Of a stretch of 64,000 nucleotides of DNA, positions 49,124 through 61,338 are shown one piece after another; within the stretch, counting starts at the first letter, position 1; each line of letters starts with the position of its first letter. The position numbers and the translations under genes were made by a program. The notes below the pieces were generated by a model. That model was given only the letters and a program-made list of their open reading frames with translations, was not told the origin of the DNA and searched no databases. The DNA lies in the NCBI RefSeq assembly GCF_003473485.1, contig NC_053046.1:12596001-12660000 (forward strand), read 5' to 3'. This DNA is from Medicago truncatula. Lineage: Eukaryota > Streptophyta > Magnoliopsida > Fabales > Fabaceae.

Positions 49124-49466
49124 GATATCCACAATTTTGTATTGACCTTGTATGGGTAGCACTTGGAATAGTACTGCGAATGTGACAAATGAAAAAGCAA
49201 TGTTGCCTAGAAAATTTTCTATTGCCACAAATATATCGGTTATTTGCAAAAGTAGAGTATCATTTCACTAAAAAAGGTGCACCAAAATTGCACAGTATTA
49301 TTCCAATGATGTATACACTAAAACTATCAAAGAAGATAAAAGAAAACAAAATTTTTAGAGAGATACTTCTTGTGTTTGAAACGATTTTTACAGTGACGTA
49401 TATACCATAAATAGTGTCAGATGCAAAGGCATGCATGCCAAATCACATTTTGTTGAAACCTCAACT

Positions 49467-51879
49467 TCAGTTCAAGCACAAACATTCTCTTGTTCTCTTT
49501 GCAAGTCTTGTAAAGATGTCTTTATTTGGCTTCCGAGATGGTTCCATTTTCACATTCGGCGATAGCTGCAAGTTTGCTTCAGGCGATGACTGCAAGTTAT
49601 CTTCCTGTGATGGCTCCAGTTTCATGTCAAATGATGGCTCAGTTTCCATAGTTACTGCATGGCCATATATTAGATATGCAGCTGTCTGTGACCTTAACAA
49701 TCAATCCACGCCCAAAAGCTACAAAAATCTCCACGCTGTCACCAGTCTCTAGATTTGATGTTAAACCCTTCCAATTTTCATCATTAAAAGACATAACCGT
49801 GTCTTGCTTGTATATCTTGATGGTGCACTTTGTGTAATTAATAATCAAGACACCAGTAAGACATTTAGCTCCCATGTTTTCAGATGTTGATGAATAAACA
49901 ACGCATACGATTATTCCTTTCATGCAACAATTACTATCCTCAGGAACTTGAAAAAGTACAGAAGTTCCTTCCCCTTTATAGGCTAACCAAGAAGGATAAT
50001 TTTCACCAGGAAGACAAAGGTTACTAGAACAATTAGTTGTCAATCCCAGTATCATGAGCCCCTGATTAGTTAATTATGTAATTAACTAATTATTATGCTA
50101 TTAATCTGGACTTTCTGTGAGTGTCAATCAAAATCAAAATTCAAAAAGGTAAATATGTTTAAGAAATAACAGCTCGGTATAAGATGAAGATTAGGAAGCT
50201 AATTGAAAAGAAAACAGTCATAGTCTAGAAAAAGGTATGAATGAAGAAAGAAGATAGAATGTAGAAAAACTGAAAATGGCACTGATATAAGTATAAAAAA
50301 TACTTCATTTCACTTCTATATCACAAGTCTAAACTTATCATTTAATATATCCACATCCTTGGGGGGTTTTTGGCTTTTAAGTAAAAAATACAAATGGAAA
50401 ATTGTTCCATGTTCTCTTAATTAATAATAATAATAATAATAAAGTAAGGAGATAGAGAAAGAACCTGTGATATGTTCTTGCCAAGAGTGTCGATGACAAG
50501 TTGGAAACTCCCCATTCCAATCAAAAGTGATCTCAAAGAAAGTCTTGAGTTGGTTGAATCTCTGAGTGGCATTGAACCCAAACACTTCTAAGTTTTGAGA
50601 GACTTGTAAGTACTGATGATCGATAGCCCATATTATTACTCTTTGCATCCAAGGACACTAAAGACAATGACATGCCTCCAAATGGAGAAATATGGTGTAG
50701 GGAATTTACGGTTGGTGACATCCAAGACCAATTGAGAGAAGGAAAAACATCACGTGATAATCCTTCATATCCACACAAGGATATATATCCAATGCTTTTC
50801 AGTCTTAGTATTGAATGGGAAACTTCTTTTATAGATGTATTTTTGGCAATCAGTGTTGTCAAGGATTCCATCTGTACTATGTCTTCTTCCAACTTGCTAA
50901 TCTTTGAACAACCAGAAAGTATAAGAGTTTTCAAAGTTTTCAATTGATAGATCTCCCGTGGGAGATTGGTAAGACTTGTACAGTCCTTGAAATTCAACAG
51001 AAGTAGATTCCTAAGATCTCCAATGGACTGGTATACCTCATACAAACATGGACAATTCTTGATAGTAAGTTTTTCTAGATTCGGCAATTTTGAAAAATCA
51101 GGGGAGTTTTCCAAGTATCTAGAATGACTGACATTGAGAATTTTTAGTTTATCCAATAACTTCAAGAAGATAAATGTTTCAAAGAAAAATTAGAGAGGTG
51201 GGGACAAATACTACTGCCATCAATCTTTGTGTGTGAAAAGAAAATATGATACCTTGGTTTCCTTCCACACTTGTTTCATACTGCTGTATTTTATGACAAT
51301 AACAACGAGATTTCCCTGATAAAAATCATCGGGCATATAGTTGAAGGTAAATCCTTGCCAATGAATCCATCTCAGTTCTTTGGAAAGGTATTGATAGTCT
51401 CCTGTGAGAACAGCATGATCAAGTTGTAAAAGTCTTAGTTTCTTCATCTCCTTGAAAGTATCAGTACTCTAGAGAACCCTATTGGTTCTTTGCACCTTCA
51501 AAACCAATCCCTCTACAGTTTCTGTTCCCTGCAGTTGAAGGGAAAAAAGAACAGAGAAGAGTAAGGATAAACCTTCTTTGTTTGCTTTGCTAGAAAAAAA
51601 TACATCAACTTGCCAAGGTGCAAGTTACACATATTTGTAATGAGCACGAGTCATGACAGAGATTCAATGTCAAAAGTGCAGCTTAAGCACGCTTATAAGA
51701 GAAGAACAATTCAGAAACAAACAGACAAAGATTCAATGATGAGAAAGCTCTTACAGTTTTATTTGTCAAAACATCGTGAACATCCTCACGATACCACAAT
51801 CTACTTCATTTACCAAGCTCTTTCGTTGAACTTCCACGGACAATTTCTCCTCCCATGTCTCTAGCAAGGAAGCGAAAAT
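49467..51879 (-). pseudogene. TIR-NBS-LRR resistance gene remnant, reverse copy
   Basis: In reverse order: 51879-51752 is the end of the NB-ARC exon ('DMGGEIVRGSS', a stop, then 'SRLWYREDVHDVLTNKT' and a donor). From 51533 the LRR exon starts 'GTETVEGLVLKVQ', hits a stop, and continues 'MKKLRLLQLDHAVLTGDYQY'. 51165-50465 carries LRRs ('LPNLEKLTIKNCPCLYEVYQ', 'LKTLILSGCSKISKLEEDI') and shifts frame near 50540. The next exon, from 50061, is the C-JID domain ('SNLCLPGENYPSWLAYKGEG'). A 4-base duplication near 49680 shifts the frame just before the tail, which ends 'RTRECLCLN'. The multiple stops and shifts mean no full product, although each block is well conserved. Confidence 0.85.
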
Positions 51880-51889
51880 GGTTTCGCTT
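51870..51889. repeat. Perfect 8-bp hairpin at a TNL inversion junction
   Basis: 'aagcgaaa' and 'tttcgctt' flank a 4-base loop (51878-51881), exactly between the reverse-strand TNL remnant and the next forward-strand fragment. Confidence 0.8.
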
Positions 51890-51920
51890 TACACTTCTAT
51901 GTTTTTGTAGGAAACAGAAC

Positions 51921-52172
51921 CTGTAAATGACTTGGTTTTGAAGTTTGCAAAGCATTTGACTTTTCGTCAGTACTGATTCTTTAAAAAGGATGAAGAAACT
52001 GAAACTTTTACAACTTGATCATGTTGACCTCACTAGAGATTATAAGTGTCTTTCTAATGACTCGAGACGAGTCCATTGGAAAGGATTTACCTTGACTTTT
52101 ATCAAAGAAATCTAGTTGTTATTGACTTAAAACTTAGTAATATTAAACAAGTTTGGAAGAAAACCAAGATAT
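51921..52172 (+). pseudogene. TNL LRR-exon fragment, forward
   Basis: After 'tttttgtag' the sequence parallels the start of the LRR exon in the reverse copy ('ETEPVNDLVLKF' for its 'GTETVEGLVLKV', then 'MKKLKLLQLDHVDLTRDYKC'). It contains in-frame stops and a frameshift, and ends near 'KQVWKKTK'. It is directly followed by a reverse-strand tail fragment. Confidence 0.75.
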
Positions 52173-52194
52173 AACAAAGCACTGGCGTTTCATA

Positions 52195-52350
52195 CCATTC
52201 GAAATCATTTCAAACACAAGTATCTCACTCAATGGCTCAATATTTGTGCTAGTTGATGGGTCAACTTCAATAGTACTTGATGGCTCAACTTCGGTAGCAA
52301 TAGATTGATCATATATTAGATAAACAGCAGTTTCTTTTAGATTGTAGTTA
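52195..52350 (-). pseudogene. TNL C-JID tail fragment, reverse
   Basis: The reverse-strand frame reads 'LKETAVYLIYDQSIATEVEP' then 'SSTIEVDPSTSTNIEPLSEI'. This is the end of the C-JID domain and the Glu-Pro-Ser-rich tail seen in the two larger remnants. To its right (52350-52574) the open frame continues into unrelated sequence with C/T-rich 'cactcccctctcttcccctc', probably a transposon end. Confidence 0.75.
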
Positions 52351-53159
52351 TGTACTTCACTCCCCTCTCTTCCCCTCCTAAACCTTAAATCCAAACACAC
52401 TTCACTTCCTGCTTCTGATCTACTTTCGGCTCCACCTGTCAGTGTTGATGATGTTGCATTGACAGTTATCAATGGCGTCACAGATGATGAATTCTTTGGT
52501 GTTTTTACTATTGATAAGATCATGGAAGCTGCTGATAAAGTAAGGGCATAATCCATGTATATGTCTAGTGTCATACTAGTTAAAGTAGACCAAAGTCTGC
52601 AATTGCAAATAGTACAAAGTGAGTGAAAAAAATGAGGTCATTTTTTTCCTTGTTGAATCTTTAGTTTATTACTCTGCAGTATTTGGAAGTTATATTAAAA
52701 TATATTAAATTAAATAACTGATATCTATATATTTTTTCTGTCATAGAAGTGTTATTATGTTTATTGTTTATGATCATGACTATACCATTCATGTGTTAAG
52801 TTCTGAAACCATCTTCATCCACTTGTGACATTTTTAGAGGGAGGATGGCGCGCCGCTTTGGGACTATGTCGAGTTGAGGACAAGGCATATCAGACGACGT
52901 CGAGAAAATGATAAGATGCAAGAAGGACGATGGTGCTGCGACTTGAGAAGGATGATGGCGCTGCGAAGCAAGGATGACAAGGACGCGAGAAGGTAGACGG
53001 AAGGGAGAATGACGGTGAACCAAAAAACCAGTGCCAGTTTTTTTTTTACATTCATCAAATTTTTTTTGTGGCATTTTCGTTCAGCAACTTGGAGAACAAG
53101 TTAGTGGGTAATGAAATAGTAATATTGTGGATGATGTGGCAAGTTTTAATTAGAGTGTG

Positions 53160-53345
53160 TTAAAGGGTGTGACCCAAACATTTCACTCGACCAAGTTTGT
53201 TGATCGAAGTTCCAACCATCCATTCTATTTTAGTTCCTACCATGATTGCATCAGCAGATAAGGTTACATCATTCGCAAAGTACAAATGATATAAATAAGG
53301 ATCATTTGAGGATAGATTAATGGGTTTCCACAAGTGATCTTCCAC
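53160..53345 (-). mobile_element. LINE reverse transcriptase fragment
   Basis: The reverse-strand frame reads 'LWKPINLSSNDPYLYHLYFA' then 'NDVTLSADA', the region around the RT active site of plant L1-type LINEs (normally FADD; here FAND, so catalytically dead). The second half is a rearranged remnant. The adjacent 52800-53060 is an unusually GC-rich repeated stretch with no recognisable protein. Confidence 0.65.
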
Positions 53346-54064
53346 TAATTTATTAATTCAAAACGAATTATTTTCATGCAGAGAACGAACAAGAGAGATA
53401 TATAAGATTTAAGACTCCCTTAACAAATTCTTCTTGATGGTGAGTGAGAATTCTTTTAGAGCCTCCCCATTCCAAACCACTTCCACTTTTCAGGTTGATA
53501 AACATGCTAATGAGAGAAATGAATTTGAGGAAAATCAAAAATCATCTAAAGTAACTTTCACAAACCTCTAATCTAATTGATCATAGGCATTTTCAAAGTA
53601 AATTTTTAGGCATTTTCAAAGAAAATACTTACTTGGACACAAGTGTTTAGGCATTAAATTTAGACACGCATACATAATTAAGTAAAGGTAGAAAGAAAAA
53701 ATAATTAAATAACATTTATTTTTTAAATAACGAAATAAAATGTATTTTTGTGTGTGTGCCTAAATGGTGTGCTCAAAAGCTTGTGACCATGCAAGACTTT
53801 TTCTGATCTTATACGTTATAATATTAATAATATATTTTTTATTAGTACTTTATTTTTTTTTTATTAGCAGAAATTGAACTCGATACCATGTGATTTACAC
53901 CATTTACACATCATCTGCATTGATCACCTGCTCTAAACTCCACCGGTATTTTATGTTAATTTTGTTTTTTTTAAACAACCGGTATTTTATGTTTTTTTTT
54001 GTTACAAGGCTAACAAGAAGAAAAAATAGACAGAAACAAACGGAAAAAAAAAAACTAAGCGTTC

Positions 54065-54196
54065 CTAATTCATCAAGTGCAGCAAAGGGAGAAGGCTCTC
54101 TGGAGGTTTGGAGTGAATAGTCAAAACAACATCATTAGAAGCTTCAAGTTTGGCAAAGAAATCCGCGCACTGGTTACCTTCTCTTAATGAGTGATG
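54065..54196 (-). mobile_element. RNase H-like (RVT_3) C-terminal fragment
   Basis: The reverse-strand frame reads 'LREGNQCADFFAKLEASNDV' then 'VLTIHSKPPESLLPLL' and a stop. This is the C-terminal end of the RNase H-like domain found in plant LINE polyproteins, including the 'N.CAD..AK' motif with its catalytic Asp. Probably part of the same decayed LINE as 53160-53345. Confidence 0.7.
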
Positions 54197-57100
54197 AAGA
54201 GTGATGTTAATAATGAGTGCATTATACAATTATTTTATATTGATATATTAACAATAGTACTTTATTATTACTTTAATTACAATGCATAAAAAATGAAAAA
54301 AATGACACATGTATTTAATCAAATTGCACAACGATTTCATTTTACTGTGTTAATTCTTAATATACATCCACAAATATTTAGTTGGTAAAATATGATTAAA
54401 TGTATCCGCATAAAGTTTTACACTATATGATTTAAAGGCAAAATAACGCCATTCGTTTTATAACTTAATTTCAATTTTCATCATTTATCTTTCTTTTTCC
54501 ATTTCAATTCTTTATCTTTTCAAATGTTTACACTCTTGCTCTCAAAAAAAAAAAAAATGTTTACACTCTTATCATTTTTTACTAAAAATTGTCAAGAAAA
54601 ACCCATAAACACTAAAATTTGTCAAAAAAAAAAATCCATAAATTCATATCATCTTCTTCAATAAAAATCTAGAATTTCAAAAACATCTCAAATCTTCATC
54701 TACAAAAATATCTCCGCAGTAAATACTTAATTTCACTTTGATGATTTGCATTTGTAACTTTTTTATGAAGATGTTGTGATATTTTGGGTGACCTTTTTTT
54801 AATGAATGTAAGTTTTTTATTTGGGTATTGATGATGTTGGAGATGATGAGTTGCGTTTTTATTTTTAAGATTTGATTTTTTGGTAAGATCTTGGTTTTTT
54901 TTATGAAGATGGTGATGAACATGATATAATTTTCTGTGTTTTTAGACAAATCTTATAAAAAAGGACAATAATGTCAACATTTAAAAAGACAGGATTGAAA
55001 AGGAAAAAAGAAGAAGATAAATGACAAAAATGTTAACTAAAATTAAGGTGTAATTTTACCAACTTTTAATCGCGATTATTTATCATATCGTATATTATAT
55101 AATATGTGAAAAGGGAGTTTGCCACTAGTTAGCTTGCAATGTTGACCTTGCCCATAACAAGTGCATGAACGCCATCACAATTGAAAGACAAATCTTTGGA
55201 ATGAGTCCAGTTTGGACCGGGTCACTGGTTTAGTGGGTTATTACTTAGCTCGTTTCTAATCTTTTCTCTTTGTTTTATTAAGCCTTCTATTGAGAGAATA
55301 CAGGAAAATGGAAAATCTAACTAGAACGTTAATAAAATACGTATTTCCTAAATAAATAAAAAATACTAATCAAATAAATATTTCCTAAAAAGAAAAAGAA
55401 AGTTATCAAATACAAAGCGAAATCCTTCTCGCTTTCCTTCTTAAAATATTGTTACTTATTTAATAGAGCTCGAAGGATTCAATTAATCTTTTTTTAGGTA
55501 GTTAAACTAAACAGATTGCGTGAGAGAATTCAATTAATCTAATTTTTTTGCGTGAAAGAAAAATAAACAAACTACGATAAATAATAAAAACTTGTAAAAA
55601 AGTTTTTGCATGGTTTTTTTTTCTTCACATTTAGCACCCTTTCTTGCATTCCAAATCCAATGCCTCCACCGTGATCTTCAAAAGCAACAAAATCTAAGCT
55701 TATGCGTTGATGTGGTTTTTCTTGGATTTGAATACACTAATGTGTGAGATGAATGTCAATCAATTTAGAAGAAGAATGAGGGAATATGAATGGAGAAGTT
55801 GTAAAGTACACAATGCATTAACCCTTTATGTGGGTTATGCTAACTAATTATGGTTTACTTGACTAACAAGTAAACTATATTGATCAAGTTAATATTAAAC
55901 AAACTAACTATCCAACTAATTAGATGAATTTTCATAGGATTGCTCATGAATCTACTTGCTAGTCATAGTACAAAACAAATACCGGGCCTGCTTTGGCACA
56001 AATATCTTAGAGATCTATTTAATTGTCTGAAAATAGTTAGTTGAACAGGTTCTTCATTACCTACACCTTCAATTTTGATCATTGTTTCAGTTGATGTAAC
56101 TTCTCAATTAAAATTTCTTCAATATTTCAATACCATACTTCACTTGATGCATAACTAGACCCCTTTAAGTTTTCAGACATTCCATTGTTAAAAAGTACAC
56201 TAGTCTCCGAAGTTCTGTCATCTCAAATTTAGACTTCATTCTCAGCTTAAATTCTTTTATTTCAGCTTTATTGCTACCAGTTACCATAAGGCCATCCACA
56301 TATAAGTATATGAGCAATAAGTTGTCTTATGCACTTTCATTAAGATATACACCATGTTCAACATTGCATTTCTTTTGCCAATTCTTTTGTTACCTTATGA
56401 AACTTATACACATTTTCTTCTTTGCCTTTTATCTCAAACACTGGAGGTTGCTTCACGTGGAAAAGCCAAAATTAGGATCACCAATTAAGAGTAATATTTT
56501 GGTCTCTAGTTAAATTGAAGGTTTTCTTTAAAACAAAACAAGGATTTTATTGTTGTGTCTTTAATAATTTTTTTTTACAGTGTCAGCTAATTTATTAATG
56601 TCAATATTTTCTACATCATCAAATTGTTTTTTAAGGAATTTTTTTGGTAAAGTAGATTGTTAGAGATACTGCATTATATATGCATGACTCGATATTCGAA
56701 TCTCAGACACCTCATTATTCATTTTAAGAAAAGCGAATTTCTAATTAACAAACTACTTAAAAAAAAAATTATTAATTTTTATCGATAAAAGTGGTATTAA
56801 TAAATATGATCAAATAAGATTTTGATTCATGTAAAATTTCCAAATTTCGCGTTTTTGTCCTAAAAATATTTTTGCTCCATATTTTAAGTAAACTTGTGTT
56901 TATCCTTTAAAATTTTGAATTATTTCTTTCAGTCATGTTTAGTACATTATATAAATCTTATTTACAAAATTTCAATTTTTTTAACATGGTATGAATGAAA
57001 TATAAAATTTTAAATTAGTTTTTTAATCATATTTAATGTTTATTACCGTTAGTGACTCAAATAAGATTATCTCAATTAGAGAGCAATAGGAGGAGGAGTA

Positions 57101-57209
57101 CTCTCCTTTTCCCGTCCCTGCCATCGAAAATGTCTCCTCTCTCCATCTTCATTCTCCACTTTGAAAAGAGTGTTTGCTCGTTCTCATCCTAATAGTCCGG
57201 ATAACCATA
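54197..57209. other. AT-rich intergenic region with a SINE-like copy
   Basis: No gene. 56640-56735 (+) resembles the tRNA-like SINE family, with an 'atattcgaatctcagacacc' B-box region. Frames at 54677-54949 and 56271-56513 have no motif. Confidence 0.45.
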
Positions 57210-57218
57210 GTATAAAAC

Positions 57219-57372
57219 GGTAGCATTTAGGTGACATTGTGACATTGATCAACCATAATGTCACATGTGTCTTTCTTCTTTCACTTTCACAGTACATTTT
57301 TGTTTCTTTGTACACGTGTGACATTGTGGTTGACCAATGTCACCAACCACAATGTCACTTAAGTATTATCCC
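57219..57372. mobile_element. Small Mutator-type MITE with perfect 9-bp target duplication
   Basis: 'gtataaaac' at 57210-57218 is repeated at 57373-57381. The 154-bp element between starts 'ggtagcatttaggtgacatt' and ends with the inverted form 'aatgtcacttaagtattatc' plus cc. Internal 'gacattgtg..tt' motifs are repeated inward. It lies about 0.7 kb upstream of the CCR-like gene. Confidence 0.88.
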
Positions 57373-57979
57373 GTATAAAACATAATTATATATATAAATA
57401 TATATTGATTTTTTTAGGGAGACATATATATATATATATATTGATATTATATTAATAATTCATATGATAATATTCATAATTATTTCTTGTAAAAGAAACA
57501 ATTTATCTTTTTGAATACGCCAACTGGTCAAAGGGGAAATCAGCAAAAGAAATAATAGACCATTTACTATATATTTTGACCAAGTACAATATTTTATTAC
57601 TTAATATTGAAAACCTTTATATATATATAAAATAATAAAAAGAGTAAGAATTAGAAGGAAGGTAGCCATCAATAGGTTTGAAGCATAGAAAGTATATTAA
57701 TTTATATCCTTATCAACACCCCCTCTCTCAAAAACATAAAGACTTTATCAATATTTTTCCATATTCTATCTATATACGTGGATTAAAATATTGTCAATCA
57801 TAGAACAAAGAAAGACACCCTCTTTTCTCTCTCTTTCTCTTTTTTTCTTTCTATCTGTCTCTTTGCCCTTTGGTTTGGGGGTGTGCGCGTGTCCATCTAT
57901 CAAACTACAACTACCTCCTTCCTACCTATCTACCCTGCACACTCTTTCAATGCGTTCACTAGCCGCCCCTAACTTTCTT

Positions 57980-57986
57980 TATATAA
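57980..57986 (+). promoter_or_regulatory. TATA box of the CCR-like gene
   Basis: TATATAA lies about 120 bases before the ATG at 58101, predicting transcription from about 58010 in an A/C-rich leader. A CT-rich tract precedes it (57820-57860). Confidence 0.55.
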
Positions 57987-58100
57987 TCTAACTCTAATCT
58001 TTCTTTTCTTTCTTACAACAACAAAAGACACAACAAACAAAAACCAACAATTTTCATCATTTCTCTTATATTCTTCAACTAGGAACACACACAAACGAAT

Positions 58101-60869
58101 ATGGCACCTTCTTTTGACATTACTAGTCACACTGTTTGTGTCATGGATGCTTCAGGTCAATTAGGCTTTAGCCTTGTTCAAAGACTTCTTCAAAGAGGCT
58201 ATACCGTTCATGCATCCATTCAACAATATGGTACATATTATGTTATTAATTGCTTTTTTATTTTGTCAAATTCAATAAGTGGAGAATTCGTGATTCGAAC
58301 TCTGATCACTGCATATCTCAATATTCTTATCAATTGAGTTAAGATCATTGGGACAATCGAACAGACCGTTGATATTGTTCTGCTTTGGTTATGCAGGAGA
58401 AAATCCATTCAATGGGATTTCAGCTGATTCTGATAAACTCAAGATTTTTCGATCAGACCCTTTTGATTATCATAGCATAATTGATGCTCTTAGAGGTTGC
58501 TCTGGATTGTTTTACTCATTTGAACCTCCCCTTGACCAACCCAATTATGATGTAAGCAAAAGCTAAAACACCCATTTTAATCTTTTTTAGTTTGTTTTTG
58601 CTCTCTATTTATCAGTTACAAATTTCAGTTAAATAATTTATTTTATATTATATTAATATTAAACATGCATTTAACACGCCCTATCTAGACTTAAACCAAT
58701 GTTTATGTTACAAATTTTTATAGTTGCATTAAAAAAAATGACACTCCCTCCGGCCACTGTAATAAGTCAAAATATACATCATTAATTGAAAGAATCCAAA
58801 ATATAAATTTTGACTTATAATAATGAACCGAGGGTGTACAGATTTGGATTTTGGAAATACTAGTATTCATCTTCTTGAACACGTCTTGGAATAAAAAAAA
58901 TGATATTATTGATGATGTAAGAATAGTTGAAGAGTTAATGCATGAGTTTTTTTTTTGCTGTTGCTAGCTAGCTCTAGCTGTTGTGTGAGATGAAAAAGTA
59001 GAGTTCCTTAAAATTTGTATTAGTGCTTTATGAAAACAAGCAAGCAAACACCATTTATTGGTGCACGTGGTAGGCACCATTTGCCTGAGTTTCTCAATTG
59101 CTTGTTCCCTCTTAACTCTAATTTCTTCTGCTTCTGGCTTGGTGGGGGGTTCAATTCGCTTTTCGTACGCCAAGGTCATAATAATTGACAACTAAGCAAA
59201 TTATTGTAATTTAGTTTGTACTATATTTGATGATTTATTTGTTAAAGTTATGTCATAGTCCTTGACCAAATATGTCTTAGTCATTTGAGCTGGTTAATTT
59301 TCTAATCACGTGTATAAGTGTATGATTATTATATCAACATTATCTATAAAATTATTAGCAATTATCTATTAAAATGTTACCAATCAATCATGATGGAAAT
59401 TTTGATATTTGCACGCAATTTGGAACACATGCAATGCAATGATCCAAATTTTGTGTCAATCATAGCATTATTGTGATTAATTTAAAGAGTTGCTACAAAA
59501 ACATATGCAAATATTTTATACAGAAATTTTTTTTTATATGTAAATTAGCATTCTCATGTCAGAATCTTTTGTAAGTTCATCCCATGTAGAAGTATTTGTA
59601 TTACTGTTTTCTAATGATGATAACATGTGTCGGTAATAGGAATATATGGCTGACGTGGAAGTTAGAGCAGCACACAACGTGCTTGAAGCTTGTGCTCAAA
59701 CAGAAACAATAGACAAAGTTGTGTTCACATCCTCAGCAACTGCTGTGGTTTGGAGGGAAGATCGTAAAACCATAGAACCTGATTTGGATGAAATACATTG
59801 GAGTGATGTTAATTTCTGTCGCAAATTCAAGGTATATAACAGTACTATACTTTAAACATTGTGTTTGGACTTGTCCATCAGTCCAAAACTTATAATTTCA
59901 ATCATTAAATTGGTGATTGAGTGTGTGTCGTATAGTCAAATACATCTGGATCATTCAATAAGAGATAAGATTATCTAAATTTCAGTGTTTGAAATTTAGA
60001 TTGTCTCATCTTTTGATCAGATGATTTTGATGCGACTGATTGCATGCAGTTATAAAACTGTGATTTCGATTGTCCGATCAGATTAGATGATTCTAATGTT
60101 GTTGACTGCATGCAGTCATAAAATTGTTTTGAATCATTTAATCTTTTGATCGGACAATTTAACATGACTGACTGCATGCGGTCATAGATTGTGACTACAC
60201 AACTGACAACTATGAAAATAGATTGATTACCAATTGAATAGAAAAAGTGAATAATTGATTGAACTGTACAAACAAACAGTTATGGCATGGGATGTCAAAG
60301 ACACTAGCAGAGAAAACAGCGTTTGCCTTAGCAATGGACAGAGGAGTGAACATGGTATCAATCAATGCAGGACTATTGATGACACATGATCTCTCCATTA
60401 AACACCCTTACTTGAGAGGAGCTGCTGAAATGTACGAGGATGGTGTCTTTGTGACCGTTGATTTAGGATTTTTGGTGGATACTCATATCTGTGTCTACGA
60501 GGATGTCTCATCGTACGGTCGTTATTTATGCTTTAATCACATTATTAATACTCAAGACGACGCCGTTCAGCTTGCACATAAGTTAACACCTACCGCATCT
60601 TCTTCCTTACCACAAAGGTATGAATAAATTCTTATATGGTCAAACATTTTAACTTATAAAGATGTTCAAATAAGGTTGTTTTATGGTCAAACATTTAACT
60701 CATTCTTTTAGTTTTAAGGTTGTTTTATTTGATTTTGACTATGTAGAGAAATAATTCAACTAAAGTTTTTTTTTTAATCTTGTGCAGTGATGACTATGGA
60801 AAGAGTTACATTGAACAGAAAATAAGCAACAAGAAGTTGAACAAATTGATGGTGGACTTTGAGGCTTAA
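58101..60869 (+). CDS. Cinnamoyl-CoA reductase-like SDR (extended family)
   Basis: Five exons, 58101-58230, 58397-58551, 59640-59831, 60280-60617 and 60788-60869, with matching phases, code for 298 residues. The N-terminus 'VCVMDASGQLGFSLVQRLLQ' is a Rossmann nucleotide-binding turn of altered form. 'EYMADVEVRAAHNVLEACAQ' and 'VFTSSATAVVWR' are characteristic of the CCR/DFR extended short-chain dehydrogenases. The catalytic Tyr-x-x-x-Lys motif reads 'LWHGMSK', so the Tyr is His. The same change occurs in a plant clade that includes Arabidopsis At2g23910. True CCRs reduce hydroxycinnamoyl-CoAs in lignin synthesis; without the Tyr this protein may bind NADP(H) but reduce poorly or act otherwise, and its substrate is unknown. 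Intron 1 carries a SINE and intron 2 a Stowaway-like MITE. Confidence 0.92.
58262..58350 (-). mobile_element. tRNA-like SINE fragment in CCR-like intron 1
   Basis: On the reverse strand 'cttaactcaattgata' (A-box-like) is followed about 35 bases later by 'agttcgaatcac' (B-box), the pattern of a legume tRNA-derived SINE family also seen at 62665-62765. Confidence 0.6.
58744..58840. mobile_element. Stowaway-like MITE in CCR-like intron 2
   Basis: It starts 'actccctccggccactgtaa' and ends with the inverted 'aatgaaccgagggtgta'. The inner arms 'taagtcaaaatat' and 'attttgacttata' pair perfectly over 11 bases or more. Length is about 97 bp, with no coding region. Confidence 0.75.
58964..59191 (-). 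other. Unidentified charged frame, antisense in CCR-like intron 2
   Basis: A 75-residue frame begins 'MSIIMTLAYEKRIEPPTKPE' then 'AEEIRVKREQAIEKLRQMV' before losing coding character. The first 38 residues look like a real alpha-helical protein fragment, but I cannot name the family. It may be a captured exon. Confidence 0.3.
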
Positions 60870-61338
60870 CTTCAATGGTTAAGTAGTGATCTTTTTGGAC
60901 AGTTATTAGAGCAATAACCTTTAGTTGTTTTTCTTGGGGAAATCATTCATATGTACAATGTTACAAAAATTGTGTATGTATGCCCACATGTTATATACAA
61001 CAAATTTAATGTTCTTTTAATTAATTATAATTTAATTATTTATTTATAATCGAGAAATTCAAAATAATTGTCTAGTTTTCAATTTTAGCCGTTGTTTACT
61101 TTTCCATAAGGAGGGATGAGGTTTTTTTTTTTTTTTTTGAGCAAAAGGGATGAGGTTCTTCTTCTTATTTTTATTTTTTTGACAAAATAAAGTGGGATGA
61201 AGTAAATCCCCCAAAACACACAAACATCACCTCCATCTAAATTGTATTTGTTTGTGACAAAAATTGATCATACTTCTTTCACTATCATGTTTGTCTATTC
61301 GTGATAGGATCATGAAAGTTAGAATAACGAATCTTCTC
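60870..61338. other. 3' flank of the CCR-like gene
   Basis: Holds the presumed 3' UTR and a T-rich tract (61120-61138). Nothing else recognised. Confidence 0.4.

Noticed and set aside
52796-53074. 92-residue reverse frame in GC-rich DNA
   Set aside because: The underlying DNA repeats a 'gatgatggcgctgcga'-like phrase. The frame is low-complexity and has no partner exon.
54677-54949. 90-residue reverse frame, Lys/Ile/Asn-rich
   Set aside because: Composition equals the AT-rich background and no motif is present.
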